A stretch of 64,000 bases of DNA from Niastella koreensis GR20-10 (GCF_000246855.1 NC_016609.1:2728001-2792000); one strand, 5' to 3'; numbered from the stretch's first letter, positions 35,223 to 45,131 are shown. The notes: generated by a model from the letters alone, not told the origin. Translations and numbers: made by a program.

Positions 35223-37076
35223 TCATACAAGGGCAGTGGTCGCATTATGTATTTTAACACCCGCTTTTTTTAATTCCCTGATCATTTTTACATGCTCCGG
35301 TTGTTTAAAATAAACATATATACTGTCTGCTACTTTACTGCCGATGCCAGGCAATGATTCCAGTTCTTTCCTGCTCATTTTAATAAGTTCGGTTAAACTG
35401 GTTACCGAGTTAGCGAGGATATGGGCAGTTCGTCCGCCTACTAAGTCGATACCAAGACTGTTGATCAAACGCCATAAGGGACGGGTTTTAGACGCCTCTA
35501 TCGCATTTAACAGCTTACTGGCCGATTGCTTTCCGAAACCAGTTATTGAACCAAGTTGCCGATGGTGCAAATGATAAATATCCGGGACCCGTTGAATAAG
35601 GCCGGAAGTAAACAGGCGGTCTACCGTCTTTACTCCCATTCCGGATATATCCATTCCCTGCTTTGACGCAAAATGTTGAATTCGCTGCTTTAGCTGCGCC
35701 TGGCAATTTATATTAATACAACGCCATTCACTTTCTCCTTTCGTGCGGTTGATCCTGGCGCCACAGGATGGGCATTTTAGGGGAAATCTGATTATCCGTG
35801 CTCTGCGGGGCCGGTTTTCTTTTACAGGCTTTACCACATAGGGGATCACATCACCAGCCCGTTCCACTATAACTGTATCAAACAATCGAATATCCTTATC
35901 CCGGATAAAATCTTCGTTGTGTAATGAAACAGAAGTGATCGTAACGCCACCTATACTAACCGGCTCCAGCACGGCCACCGGGGTAATGGCCCCCGATCTT
36001 CCCACCTGGAAATGAACAGCTGTAAGAATGGTAGTGGCCTGCTTGGCAGCAAATTTATATGCCATTGCCCATTTAGGATGGTGAGCGGTAAAACCAAGCA
36101 TGTTGTACCTGGCAAAATCATTCACTTTAATGACCAACCCATCAATTTCATATAAAAACGCCTCTCTTGCAGCATTCCAACGTTCACAAATGGTGATAAC
36201 TTCTTTGGCAGAACCAGCCTTTTGTATCTCTGGTGTATTAAAACCAAGTATGCGTAATAACCGGATGGCATTTTCCTGGTTGCCAATCTTATTTATCAAT
36301 ACATCTTTCTTTCCTTTGTCAACAGCATAACTGATCTGGTAAAGCCAGGCGGTTAAATCCCGCTGCGACACATTTTCAGGGTCCTGCAGCCGCAAAGACC
36401 CCGCCGCGGCATTTCTTGCATTGGCAAATAAGGAAAGACCTGTCGCTTTCCTTACCTTGTTAAGCTTCCTAAAGCTTTCCTTTTTAATAATCACTTCGCC
36501 CCTGATTTCTACCTTGTCAATACCATAAGACGAAAAACGGGCTGTCAGCGGAATAGACCTCAAAGTGCGGAGATTGCCGGTAATATCCTCTCCATTTACA
36601 CCATCGCCCCTGGTTGCGCCCTTTACCAGGCAATCATTTTCATATATTAAGGAAATGCCTGCGCCATCCAACTTCAGTTCAACGGTATAGGTTATAATTT
36701 TTTTTCCAGACTGTTTTCTGACCCGTGCATCAAAATCGATGATAGCCTGCGCATCATAGGAGCTGTCAAGGGAAAGCATGGGGGTCATATGGGCTACCGT
36801 TTTAAAATTGCCGGTCACCTTTGCGCCAATCCGTTGTGTAGGCGACGTAGGGGAAACAAGGGCGGGCCACCTGGTTTCAATTCTTTTCAAAAAGCCGAAC
36901 AGCGTGTCATATTCAACGTCCGAAATTACCGGGTCATTCAGTACATAATACCGGTGATCGTGCCAGGCAATTATGGTGCTCAATTGAGCGGCATATTTTT
37001 GGCCATCTGTTTTGTGTATAACGTCGCTTTTGGCGGCTTTTAAAAGCTGCCTGGTATGTTTAAGCAGATCTTTCAC
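35223..37076 (-). CDS. ligA: NAD-dependent DNA ligase lacking the BRCT domain
   Basis: The 617-residue protein has the Ia region (YYVLNDPVISDVEYD), adenylation Lys135 in VELKLDG, TRGDGVNGEDITGN, the OB fold (FQVGRSGAITPVAVLEPV), a Cys4 zinc finger (CPSCG then RCININC) and HhH repeats (SLGIDLVGGRTAH, LESLPGIGSKVAD). It ends after the HhH part, so the BRCT domain of standard 670-residue LigA is missing. It seals nicks with NAD. Its place at the head of an operon with PolX suggests a dedicated repair ligase, separate from the housekeeping one. This second copy is inferred since the rest of the genome is not seen. Confidence 0.92.
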   Translation of the reverse strand: MKDLLKHTRQLLKAAKSDVIHKTDGQKYAAQLSTIIAWHDHRYYVLNDPVISDVEYDTLFGFLKRIETRWPALVSPTSPTQRIGAKVTGNFKTVAHMTPMLSLDSSYDAQAIIDFDARVRKQSGKKIITYTVELKLDGAGISLIYENDCLVKGATRGDGVNGEDITGNLRTLRSIPLTARFSSYGIDKVEIRGEVIIKKESFRKLNKVRKATGLSLFANARNAAAGSLRLQDPENVSQRDLTAWLYQISYAVDKGKKDVLINKIGNQENAIRLLRILGFNTPEIQKAGSAKEVITICERWNAAREAFLYEIDGLVIKVNDFARYNMLGFTAHHPKWAMAYKFAAKQATTILTAVHFQVGRSGAITPVAVLEPVSIGGVTITSVSLHNEDFIRDKDIRLFDTVIVERAGDVIPYVVKPVKENRPRRARIIRFPLKCPSCGARINRTKGESEWRCININCQAQLKQRIQHFASKQGMDISGMGVKTVDRLFTSGLIQRVPDIYHLHHRQLGSITGFGKQSASKLLNAIEASKTRPLWRLINSLGIDLVGGRTAHILANSVTSLTELIKMSRKELESLPGIGSKVADSIYVYFKQPEHVKMIRELKKAGVKIHNATTALV

Positions 37077-37219
37077 GATTCGTAAAGATTGAATTGAGAG
37101 ATAGTAAGTTATTTTTATAACGGGTTAAAATCAATGATCCGGGATATGGCACATGCTGATAAATATCATAGCTGAAGATCCGCCGGCTGGGTAGTTTTGA
37201 AAATGTAAAACACAGGCTT

Positions 37220-38842
37220 ATGGCAAAACAAATTGAATACGAGTTAGACGCCCGTAAAAAATTAAAAACCGGCGTAGACAGGCTTGCAAAAGCGGTGATC
37301 ATTACATTAGGGCCGCGTGGTAAAAATGTAGTTTTTGAAAAAATGGACGGAACGCCCCAGATGTCGTGCGATGGCGTTACGGTTGCCAAACAAATTGAAC
37401 TGGAAGATCCTATAGAGGATATGGGGGTAAAAATGATCCGGGATGCCGCTATACGGATTGCAGAAGCGGCTGGAGATGGCACTACCACTTCTACCCTGCT
37501 GGCTCAAACCATGATAGATATGGGGTTGAAAAAAGTGGAAGCAGGGATCAACGCCATGGAAATAAAAAAGGGCATCGATAAAGGCGTAAAAGCCATAACC
37601 GGCAAATTGAAGCAGATGGCGATTACGGTTGGTACCGACAGTTCCCGCATTGAACAGGTTGCCGGTATCAGCGCAGGGAATAACCCCGACATCGGAAAGC
37701 TTATTGCAGACGCCATGCGTAAAGCGGGAAAGGAAGGCGTAATAACAATAGAAGAAGCAAAAGGCTTTGAAACGTATGTAGAGGTGGTAGAAGGCATGCA
37801 GTTCGACCGAGGATACCTGTCGCCCTATTTTATTACCAACTCCGAAAAAATGAATGTGGTCTTTGAAAACGCCTATATCCTTATCTATAACAAAAAGGTG
37901 TCGGGCATGAAAGAAATGATCCCTTTGCTGGATAAGATCGGACAAACCAATGAACCACTGATCATCATAGCCGAGGAGGTTGAAGGAGAAGCGCTCGCAG
38001 TACTGGTTGTAAATAAACTGCGGGGTGTGCTGAAAGTAGCTGCAGTAAAAGCTCCTGGCTTTGGCGACCGGCGTAAAGAAATGCTTGAAGATATTGCCGT
38101 GTTAACCGGAGGAACTGTTATTGCCGAAGAAAAAGGGTTAAAACTGGAAAATGCGGAATTAACACATCTGGGAAGATGCGCGAAAGTGATCATAACAAAA
38201 GACAAGACCATTATTATTGGCGGCGTCGGCGATAAAACAAGTATCAGCAATGCCGTAGCTCAGATAAAAGAACAGTTGAAAACAACTACCTCGGAGTACG
38301 ATAAGGAAAAGCTGCATGAACGCCTGGCAAAACTGGCGGGGGGTGTTGCCGTTGTGTATGTGGGCGGTTCGTCAGAAATTGAACTGAACATAAAAAAGGA
38401 CATTGTCGATGATGCGCTTAATGCCACCCGCGCAGCTGTGGAAGAAGGGATTGTACCGGGTGGTGGCGTAGCCTTTCTTCGTTGCCTGCCTGAGCTAGAC
38501 AAAATTGAATGCGCCAATGATGATGAAAGAACTGGCCTGGAGATTTTAAGGAAGGCGCTGGAAGAACCACTTAAAAGAATATTGATAAACGCGGGCATCG
38601 AACCTGCCGAGATCGTTCAGAAAGTAAAAGCAGGCGAAAATGATTTTGGATATAACGCGAAAACTGAACAATTTGAACAATTGCTGGAAACCGGCATTAT
38701 AGACCCGGTAAAAGTTTCCCGGTTGGCATTGGAGTTTGCCGCTTCCGTAGCCGGTATGTTCATCACTACCGAATGTGTTATTGTAAAGAAGCCCGAAAAA
38801 AAGGAAACGGCCATAATTGCTGCCGATACCGAAATAATGTAG
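37220..38842 (+). CDS. groL: solitary GroEL-type chaperonin paralogue
   Basis: The 540-residue protein has group I chaperonin features: TLGPRGKNV (29-37), the ATP-site Asp86 in GDGTTTSTLLAQ, EGMQFDRGYLSPYF, APGFGDRRK and AAVEEGIVPGGGVA. The C terminus ends KKETAIIAADTEIM and lacks the GGM repeat of housekeeping GroEL. No groES gene adjoins it. It is divergent from the LigA operon with 143 bp between them. In its stress-gene setting it is likely an induced second copy for special substrates. Confidence 0.93.
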   Translation: MAKQIEYELDARKKLKTGVDRLAKAVIITLGPRGKNVVFEKMDGTPQMSCDGVTVAKQIELEDPIEDMGVKMIRDAAIRIAEAAGDGTTTSTLLAQTMIDMGLKKVEAGINAMEIKKGIDKGVKAITGKLKQMAITVGTDSSRIEQVAGISAGNNPDIGKLIADAMRKAGKEGVITIEEAKGFETYVEVVEGMQFDRGYLSPYFITNSEKMNVVFENAYILIYNKKVSGMKEMIPLLDKIGQTNEPLIIIAEEVEGEALAVLVVNKLRGVLKVAAVKAPGFGDRRKEMLEDIAVLTGGTVIAEEKGLKLENAELTHLGRCAKVIITKDKTIIIGGVGDKTSISNAVAQIKEQLKTTTSEYDKEKLHERLAKLAGGVAVVYVGGSSEIELNIKKDIVDDALNATRAAVEEGIVPGGGVAFLRCLPELDKIECANDDERTGLEILRKALEEPLKRILINAGIEPAEIVQKVKAGENDFGYNAKTEQFEQLLETGIIDPVKVSRLALEFAASVAGMFITTECVIVKKPEKKETAIIAADTEIM

Positions 38843-38865
38843 ATGGCTGTTTCAATATATGGTAT

Positions 38866-39885
38866 TTAAATATTACCGTTAACAAGTACAGCCGCGCCCT
38901 GAAAAGCACCATTCCGCAGGTCGTTCAATGCGGTATTAGCTTCCATTAATGGATACATTTTTGTTTGGGTATGAATGGCTGTTCTGGAAACCATCTCAAA
39001 GAATGCCTTGCCATCATTACGGGTAAGATTGGCAACGGATTGAAGCTTTCTTTCGTTCCATAACCATTTATAAGGGAAGGAAGGAATATCGCTCATATGA
39101 ATGCCTCCGCAAATAACTATACCGCCTTTATCTGTATCCTGTAAAGCTATAGGCACCAGAGAGCCTACAGGCGCAAAAATGATAGCGGCATCAAGCGGTT
39201 CGGGACATGGATGTAATGAATCGCCTACCCAATGAGCACCTAATTGTAAGGCCAGTTGTTGGGCATCGCGGTCATCCGGTCTGGTAAACGCGAATATTTT
39301 TTTCCCTTCGAACAAGGCTATCTGAATAAGTATATGTGCGGCAGCGCCAAATCCATAAATGCCTATCTTCTGCGCATCATCTCCAATCATCCGGTAAGAC
39401 CTGAACCCTATTAAACCGGCACATAGCAGTGGCGCATATTGCGCATTAGCGTAATTGGCCGGAAGTAAAAAGCAGTACCGGCTATCAGCTACTGCAAATT
39501 CGGCAAAACCGCCATCCAGCGTATAGCCAGTAAACCGGGCGTTGGCACACAGGTTCTCCTGCCCTTTTAAACAATAGCGACATTTACCACAGGTATACCC
39601 TAACCAGGGAATGCCCACTATATCACCCGCTTTAAATGACATTATCTCTTTGCCGGTTTGTACTACCTCGCCTATAATTTCATGACCGGGAACAAGTGGC
39701 AATTTGGGCGAATCGAGCTCCCCGTCTACAATATGCAGGTCTGTACGACAAACGCCGCAGGCTATTACTTTTACCAACAACTGGTCAGCAGCGGGAGCAG
39801 GCACAGGCAGGGTTTTATACACCAACGGTTGCCCGGCCGATTCAAGCACCATGGCGTGCATGGTTGCAGCAAGATTGGTAGCCAT
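38866..39885 (-). CDS. zinc-dependent alcohol dehydrogenase
   Basis: The 339-residue protein is a medium-chain zinc alcohol dehydrogenase. The catalytic zinc ligands fit CGVCRTDLH (about Cys43), GHEIIGEV (His68, Glu69) and a later cysteine in LLCAG. The structural zinc site is CGKCRYCLKGQENLC. The coenzyme site IGIYGFGAAAH is at about 173-183. It oxidises alcohols or reduces aldehydes with NAD(P). It is convergent with groEL, 24 bp apart. This sort of ADH with stress genes suggests fermentative redox balance at low oxygen. Confidence 0.9.
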   Translation of the reverse strand: MATNLAATMHAMVLESAGQPLVYKTLPVPAPAADQLLVKVIACGVCRTDLHIVDGELDSPKLPLVPGHEIIGEVVQTGKEIMSFKAGDIVGIPWLGYTCGKCRYCLKGQENLCANARFTGYTLDGGFAEFAVADSRYCFLLPANYANAQYAPLLCAGLIGFRSYRMIGDDAQKIGIYGFGAAAHILIQIALFEGKKIFAFTRPDDRDAQQLALQLGAHWVGDSLHPCPEPLDAAIIFAPVGSLVPIALQDTDKGGIVICGGIHMSDIPSFPYKWLWNERKLQSVANLTRNDGKAFFEMVSRTAIHTQTKMYPLMEANTALNDLRNGAFQGAAVLVNGNI

Positions 39886-40007
39886 ATTGTTTAAGTATCA
39901 GCCAAAGTTACTTTTTACATAGTTTCCTGTCTATCAGATCCTTTGATCTTTATATTGTTTCGCGAATCAGGTTTTCAAAAATATTGGTTTAATATGAAGC
40001 CGGATAT

Positions 40008-41597
40008 CTATTCAGCTTCTCCATTTATTCTGCAGACCTGATCGGGGAAACAGAGAGTGAAAACAGTACCCTCATTTTGCCTGCTTATAAATGAAATGTC
40101 GCCTTCCAGCAGTTCAACGTACCTTTTTACAATATTCAATCCCAGGCCGGTACCCTGGATGTTGGTGGCATTCTTTGCCCGGTAAAATTTACCAAACAGG
40201 TTTTTCTGTTCTTCTTCCGGTATGCCTATTCCTTCATCCTTTACCTTTATTAATACCTGGTTGTTCTCCACTTCAATGCTCAGGGAGATCAATTTGTTTT
40301 CTTCGGAATATTTAATGGCATTGGACAGCAGGTTCAGCAACACATTCCTCAGGATCTTTTTATCCTGGTTTATTTTTTTCCTGCCCTCAAAAAAAAGCAA
40401 TATTACCTGTCCCTTTTTCAAAACGCCATTCAACTCCTCAATGATCTCGCCTGCCAGCTCATGCAGGTCGAATGGTTCTTTGACCACCTGTACTTTTCCC
40501 TGTTCGAGCTTGTCGAGCGAAAGAAAATCGCTTAAAATATCGGTAAGGTTCTTAACAGAAGACTTTATTCTTTCGGTATGTTTTTTTCGGCTCTCCTGCT
40601 GTTCTGCTTTGCTATACTGTTCAATAAGGGAGGTGCTGGAAAGTATGGTGGTAAGCGGGGTGCGAAACTCATGCGAAGCAATTGACATAAAACGCGATTT
40701 CAACTCACTCAACTCTTTTTCCCTGGCCAGGGCTTCGGTCAGTTCCTGTGTTCTCTCCATCACTTTCCTTTCGAGTGATGCGTTGATCTTTTTCAGGGCA
40801 GCCCGACTTTCCCGTATCGCCTCTTCTGCCTGCTTTTGCTGGGTTATATCAATACTTAGTGTTACTAACTGTCCGGGCTTTAGTGAATAAAAGCTGCGAT
40901 CGAACCAGCGGCCAATGGATTCAAAATATTGCTGGTACCTGACATTCTCCCCTTTCTCCACCCGGGGTATGATGTCGACCACCTTTTTGTCGAGCGGCCC
41001 AAAAAATTCACTTCTCAGGTGTCCAATGATCTCATGACGCTTTTTGGCCATTATTTTTTCTGTGGCCGGATTAACCTCTAAAAACAACAGATCAACAATA
41101 TTACCGCCGGCATCTTTAACGATCTCCTGCAACATAAAGGATTCATGAATACCTTCAAACATCAGACGGTATTCCCTTTCATTCTGGCGGATATGATCTT
41201 CGGCCTTTACTCTTTCAGAGATATCAGTAATAAAGGCGACAGCCAGTTGCTCTCCATACAATTCATAATGGCCTAAACTGATCTCAACAGGAAAATAAGC
41301 CCCGTCCTTTTTTCGGGCAAAAAGGTTCAGGCCATAACCCATCGGCCTAGCTTTTGGATTTTTAAAATACTTATCCCTGTGATGTACATGTTTATGTCTT
41401 ATTGGTTCGGGTATCAACACTTCTACCGGCTGACCAATCAATTCAGTTTTGGTATAACCGAATAGTTTTTCAGCACATGGATTGGCCATTTGAATATAAC
41501 CTTCGCTGTTAATTACCAGGATGCCAACAATTGCGTATTGGAATAATGCCTGGAACCCGGCTTCACTTTCAAGTGATATAATTTGACGATCAGTCAT
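40008..41597 (-). CDS. PAS-domain sensor histidine kinase
   Basis: From the better start at 41595-41597 (MTDRQII) the protein has about 529 residues. Two PAS domains follow each other (about 12-130 with GILVINSEGYIQMANP, and 140-265). A coiled coil leads to the H box IASHEFRTPLTTI. The ATPase domain has NLLSNAIKYSEE, KDEGIGIPEEE, FGKFYRA and GTGLGLNIVKR. There is no membrane segment, so it is a soluble sensor, perhaps of redox or oxygen. No receiver gene adjoins it, and it may signal to a distant regulator. Confidence 0.9.
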   Translation of the reverse strand: MTDRQIISLESEAGFQALFQYAIVGILVINSEGYIQMANPCAEKLFGYTKTELIGQPVEVLIPEPIRHKHVHHRDKYFKNPKARPMGYGLNLFARKKDGAYFPVEISLGHYELYGEQLAVAFITDISERVKAEDHIRQNEREYRLMFEGIHESFMLQEIVKDAGGNIVDLLFLEVNPATEKIMAKKRHEIIGHLRSEFFGPLDKKVVDIIPRVEKGENVRYQQYFESIGRWFDRSFYSLKPGQLVTLSIDITQQKQAEEAIRESRAALKKINASLERKVMERTQELTEALAREKELSELKSRFMSIASHEFRTPLTTILSSTSLIEQYSKAEQQESRKKHTERIKSSVKNLTDILSDFLSLDKLEQGKVQVVKEPFDLHELAGEIIEELNGVLKKGQVILLFFEGRKKINQDKKILRNVLLNLLSNAIKYSEENKLISLSIEVENNQVLIKVKDEGIGIPEEEQKNLFGKFYRAKNATNIQGTGLGLNIVKRYVELLEGDISFISRQNEGTVFTLCFPDQVCRINGEAE

Positions 41598-41906
41598 GGC
41601 AACCAAGTTAATCTTAAAGAGTGATTGATTAATTACAAGTCTGTCTAATAACAGCGATCTATTTACTTCAGGCTCTCGGTGCCTGCATCCGTTATATCGG
41701 GTTTATTAAGCAATTAAAGGTAAACCAGATTACTGAAAAAAGACCACTTTGTTAACGTAATGATGCAAAAGTGCGGAGTGAATGTATAAAACCGTGCATA
41801 TCAATGTAATCATATTTTCTTTTTTTGGGCAGTTCCCTGAGCATTGTCATAACGCGGGATAACAGCCCTCATTGCCAGCCCAGCTTTCTTCAGCTAGTTT
41901 TAATAT
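41598..41906. other. intergenic, no gene recognised
   Basis: The stretch of about 300 bases holds no supported gene. It likely carries promoters for the kinase on the left and once for the deacetylase gene on the right. Confidence 0.4.
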
Positions 41907-42128
41907 ATGCCCATCGCAATAATCAATAAATCCCGGGTAATTATTTTCCTGTTCCTGTTGTTTTCAACAATGGCTGGCGCACAAGATCTTTTACCGCCCA
42001 TACCCATACTTTGTTATCATAATATCAATGAAAATCCCACCAAAGAATACGACCTCCGTACCCGGCAACTGGCCGGGTCCCTTGTTATTAAAACAAATGG
42101 CTATTACCTTCAAATAACTGGCATATAA
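41907..42128 (+). pseudogene. N-terminal remnant of a polysaccharide deacetylase
   Basis: The 73 codons comprise a signal peptide (IIFLFLLFSTMAGAQ) followed by PPIPILCYHNINENPTK, which is the first strand of the polysaccharide deacetylase (NodB) fold in secreted members. After about residue 50 the sequence leaves the family and ends in a short foreign tail. The catalytic motifs are absent. It is a truncated gene, perhaps with an internal deletion. Confidence 0.5.
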
Positions 42129-42342
42129 TAGTAACCATTATGATGTTTGCCAATACTATATTTAAATCATCTCCACTTGATCACAGTCACCCCGTTGCAT
42201 GATGGTCGTCTTTGATTGCCCTTTTTATTAACTGCAGCTTTGTTATTTGAATTTTGTTTACAGGGATCAAATGAAAGTTATGTGGACTCGTGACGCAAAT
42301 GCAGTTATTTTTCCAGTATAGGGAAATTAAATTCAGTTAGGT

Positions 42343-43260
42343 ATGCAAACTGTAACCGCAGACCATATTAACATGCGCTATACTGCCGGGAAAACAATCA
42401 CGGAAGCCCTGAAAGACATTTCCTTTTCGGTAGAAAAAGGAGAGCTATTTGGTATCATTGGGCCCGATGGAGCCGGAAAAACAACCTTATTCAGGATCCT
42501 CACTACCCTGCTGCTGCCCGATAGCGGCAACGCCACTGTTGAAGGGCTGGATATTGTAAAAGACTTTCGTCGTATACGTAACCGGGTAGGTTATATGCCG
42601 GGCCGCTTTTCATTGTACCAGGACCTGACGGTGCAGGAAAACCTTGAATTTTTCGCCAGCATTTTCAACACCAGCGTTCAGGACAGCTATTCGCTTATTG
42701 AAGACATCTACCGGCAACTGGAACCTTATAAGAAACGCAAAGCCGGAAAATTGTCAGGCGGCATGAAACAAAAGCTGGCCCTTTGCTGTGCGCTCATTCA
42801 CAAGCCGGCTGTTTTGTTTCTCGATGAACCCACCACCGGTGTAGATGCGGTATCACGAAAAGAATTTTGGGAAATGCTGCACCGGCTGAAGAAGGAAGAA
42901 ATTACCATTGTTGTTTCCACGGCTTACATGGATGAAGCAAGCCTTTGCGACAGGGTGGCTTTGATGCAAAAGGGCGTACTGTTAAGGGTGGACACTCCCC
43001 AGGCGATCATCAACAGTTTTGGTAAACCGCTTTGGGCGGTGAAGGCTGATGACATGTTTCACCTGCTGCAGGTAATAAAGGCCGATGCACGGGTAGAGAG
43101 CTGTTTCCCATTCGGACAATACCATCATGTGGTCTTAAAAGGTAACGAAAATGAAAGCATGCTGCGGCAGATCACCGGCAAAGAACCTTTGACCGGCATA
43201 GAGATCAGGACCATTGCACCCGGTATAGAAGATTGTTTTATTGCACTTATTAAAGAGTGA
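42343..43260 (+). CDS. ABC-type transporter ATPase (first half of a YbhF-like pair)
   Basis: The 305-residue protein is an ABC ATPase: Walker A GPDGAGKTT (variant Asp), signature LSGGMKQK, Walker B VLFLDEPTTG and a C-terminal regulatory tail. It is followed by a second ATPase and two ABC-2 permeases, the gene order of the YbhF-S-R type exporters, in which YbhF is a fused double ATPase. In this locus the two halves are separate genes 4 bp apart. The membrane-fusion (HlyD-type) gene that usually precedes is absent. Confidence 0.9.
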   Translation: MQTVTADHINMRYTAGKTITEALKDISFSVEKGELFGIIGPDGAGKTTLFRILTTLLLPDSGNATVEGLDIVKDFRRIRNRVGYMPGRFSLYQDLTVQENLEFFASIFNTSVQDSYSLIEDIYRQLEPYKKRKAGKLSGGMKQKLALCCALIHKPAVLFLDEPTTGVDAVSRKEFWEMLHRLKKEEITIVVSTAYMDEASLCDRVALMQKGVLLRVDTPQAIINSFGKPLWAVKADDMFHLLQVIKADARVESCFPFGQYHHVVLKGNENESMLRQITGKEPLTGIEIRTIAPGIEDCFIALIKE

Positions 43261-43264
43261 AAAA

Positions 43265-44007
43265 ATGCAAAACGAACCAGTAATTACCGTTAGTGAACTA
43301 ACGAAGCAATTCGGCAGCTTTACAGCAGTTGACCATATTTCATTTGAAGTGAAGAAGGGAGAGATCTTTGGCTTCTTAGGAGCCAACGGCGCCGGGAAAA
43401 CTACCGCCATACGCATGTTGTGCGGATTATCGTTTCCCACTTCAGGTACAGCCAGGATAGGCGGTTTCGACGTTTACAAACAAAGTGAACTGATCAAGAA
43501 ACATATCGGCTATATGAGCCAGAAATTTTCGCTTTACGAAGACCTGACCATAAGTGAGAACATCCGTTTTTACGCTGGTATTTACGGCCTGGACGATAAA
43601 CAGATCATGGAAAAATCACAGCGGCTGTTTGATCAGCTTCATCTTGTCGGCCAGGAGAAAAAAATGGTGCGCTCGCTGCCACTGGGCTGGAAGCAGAAAC
43701 TGGCGTTTTCCATTGCCATTATTCACGAGCCCGCCATTGCTTTCCTGGATGAACCGACCGGTGGTGTGGACCCTGTGGCAAGAAGAGACTTCTGGGCGCT
43801 GATCTATGAAGCCTCGGCTAGAGTATTACAGTATTCATAACCACCCATTACATGGAGGAAGCGGAGTATTGCAACCGGGTAAGCATTATGGTAGATGGCC
43901 GCATCGAAGCTCTCGACAGCCCGGCCAGTCTTATGAAACAATTTGGCGCCACTTCTATGGATGGCGTGTTTTTGCAACTGGCCCGAAAAGCAAAAAGAGT
44001 TGAGTGA
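43265..44007 (+). pseudogene. second ABC ATPase, frameshifted
   Basis: From ATG 43265 the frame encodes a normal ABC ATPase with GANGAGKTTA, a signature-like SLPLGWKQK and Walker B IAFLDEPTGG, but ends at TAA 43838-43840. From about 43825 the next frame continues the protein: TVFITTHYMEEAEYCNRVSIM and on to KAKRVE, ending TGA 44005-44007. One base is missing near 43823 (AGAGTATTAC; AGAGGTATTAC would restore the frame). The signature is degenerate (no LSGG). If real, the lesion removes the H-loop (TTH) and disables this ATPase. A sequencing error is possible. Confidence 0.75.
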
Positions 44008-45131
44008 AAGATAAAACAGATGGCATGAAACAGTTTGTCATATTTGTCAAAAAAGAAGCGTTACACATCCTGCGCGATCCGCGTACACTCGTAATTCTGA
44101 TAGGCATGCCGGTAATGCAGATCATCCTGTATGGCTTTGCGCTTACCAATGAAGTAAAAAATGCAAAAATCGCCATTTACGACCAGTCGAAAGATGAAGC
44201 CACCAGGGTAATCAGCGATGAAATTGCCGCCAGCCGGTATTTTGACCTGGTGAAAAATGTGTATGCCTATGCTGAAATTGAACGCACCTTCCGCCAGGGA
44301 AAGATCAGGCTGGCGGTGGTCTTTCCGCAACATTTTCGCACCGACCTGCTACACACCAATGAAGCCCAGGTACAACTGATTGCCGATGCATCGGACCCCA
44401 ACACCGCCAACCTGCTTACGAATTATGCAACCGCCATTATCAACGACTATCAGCAAACAATAAACAACCAGCAACAACTTTCATATACAATTAAAACGCA
44501 GGTAAGAATGCTGTATAACCCCGAGTTAAAAGGTGCTTATAATTTTGTGCCGGGTGTAATGGCGCTGGTATTGATGCTGGTGTGCGCCATGATGACCTCT
44601 ATGGCCATTGTGCGGGAAAAAGAAATGGGCAATATGGAAGTATTGCTTGTATCGCCACTGAAACCGTTCTTCATGGTGTTGGCCAAAACCGTTCCGTATT
44701 TCCTTGTGTCTGCCATCAATATAGGCAGCATCCTCCTGTTATGCGTATATGTATTGAACGTGCCCATTAGGGGCAGCCTTAGTTTGCTGATCACCGAAAG
44801 CCTGTTATTTACTATTACTTCACTTTCCGTAGGTATTCTTATCTCAAACCATGCACGCACCCAGCAAACGGCTATGTTCACATCGATGATGAGCCTGTTT
44901 TTACCGACGCTTTTATTCAGCGGCTTTTTGTTTCCCATCGAGAACATGCCCTACCCGCTTCAACTGATCTCCAACCTGGTGCCAGCCAAATGGTTCTTCA
45001 TCATTGTAAAAGAAGTGATGATAAAAGGTATGGGATTCGATGCGGTGTGGAAACAAACGCTGATCCTGCTTATAATGACAGTTGTTTTACTGGGCATCAG
45101 TATAAGAAATTTTAAAATCAGGCTGGCATGA
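44004..45131 (+). CDS. ABC-2 type permease
   Basis: The 375-residue membrane protein begins at GTG 44004, overlapping the stop of the ATPase frame by 4 bases (an ATG at 44025 is the alternative start). One N-terminal helix (TLVILIGMPVMQIILYGFAL) is followed by a large periplasmic domain and five C-terminal helices, the YbhS/YbhR plan. It forms the channel of an exporter. The next gene is a paralogous permease with a 4-base overlap. Confidence 0.88.
   Translation: MKDKTDGMKQFVIFVKKEALHILRDPRTLVILIGMPVMQIILYGFALTNEVKNAKIAIYDQSKDEATRVISDEIAASRYFDLVKNVYAYAEIERTFRQGKIRLAVVFPQHFRTDLLHTNEAQVQLIADASDPNTANLLTNYATAIINDYQQTINNQQQLSYTIKTQVRMLYNPELKGAYNFVPGVMALVLMLVCAMMTSMAIVREKEMGNMEVLLVSPLKPFFMVLAKTVPYFLVSAINIGSILLLCVYVLNVPIRGSLSLLITESLLFTITSLSVGILISNHARTQQTAMFTSMMSLFLPTLLFSGFLFPIENMPYPLQLISNLVPAKWFFIIVKEVMIKGMGFDAVWKQTLILLIMTVVLLGISIRNFKIRLA

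Noticed and set aside
37192-37199. TAGTTTTG as a groEL promoter element
   Set aside because: Matches the -7 consensus, but no TTTG lies 19-21 bp upstream and the leader would be only about 14 bases.
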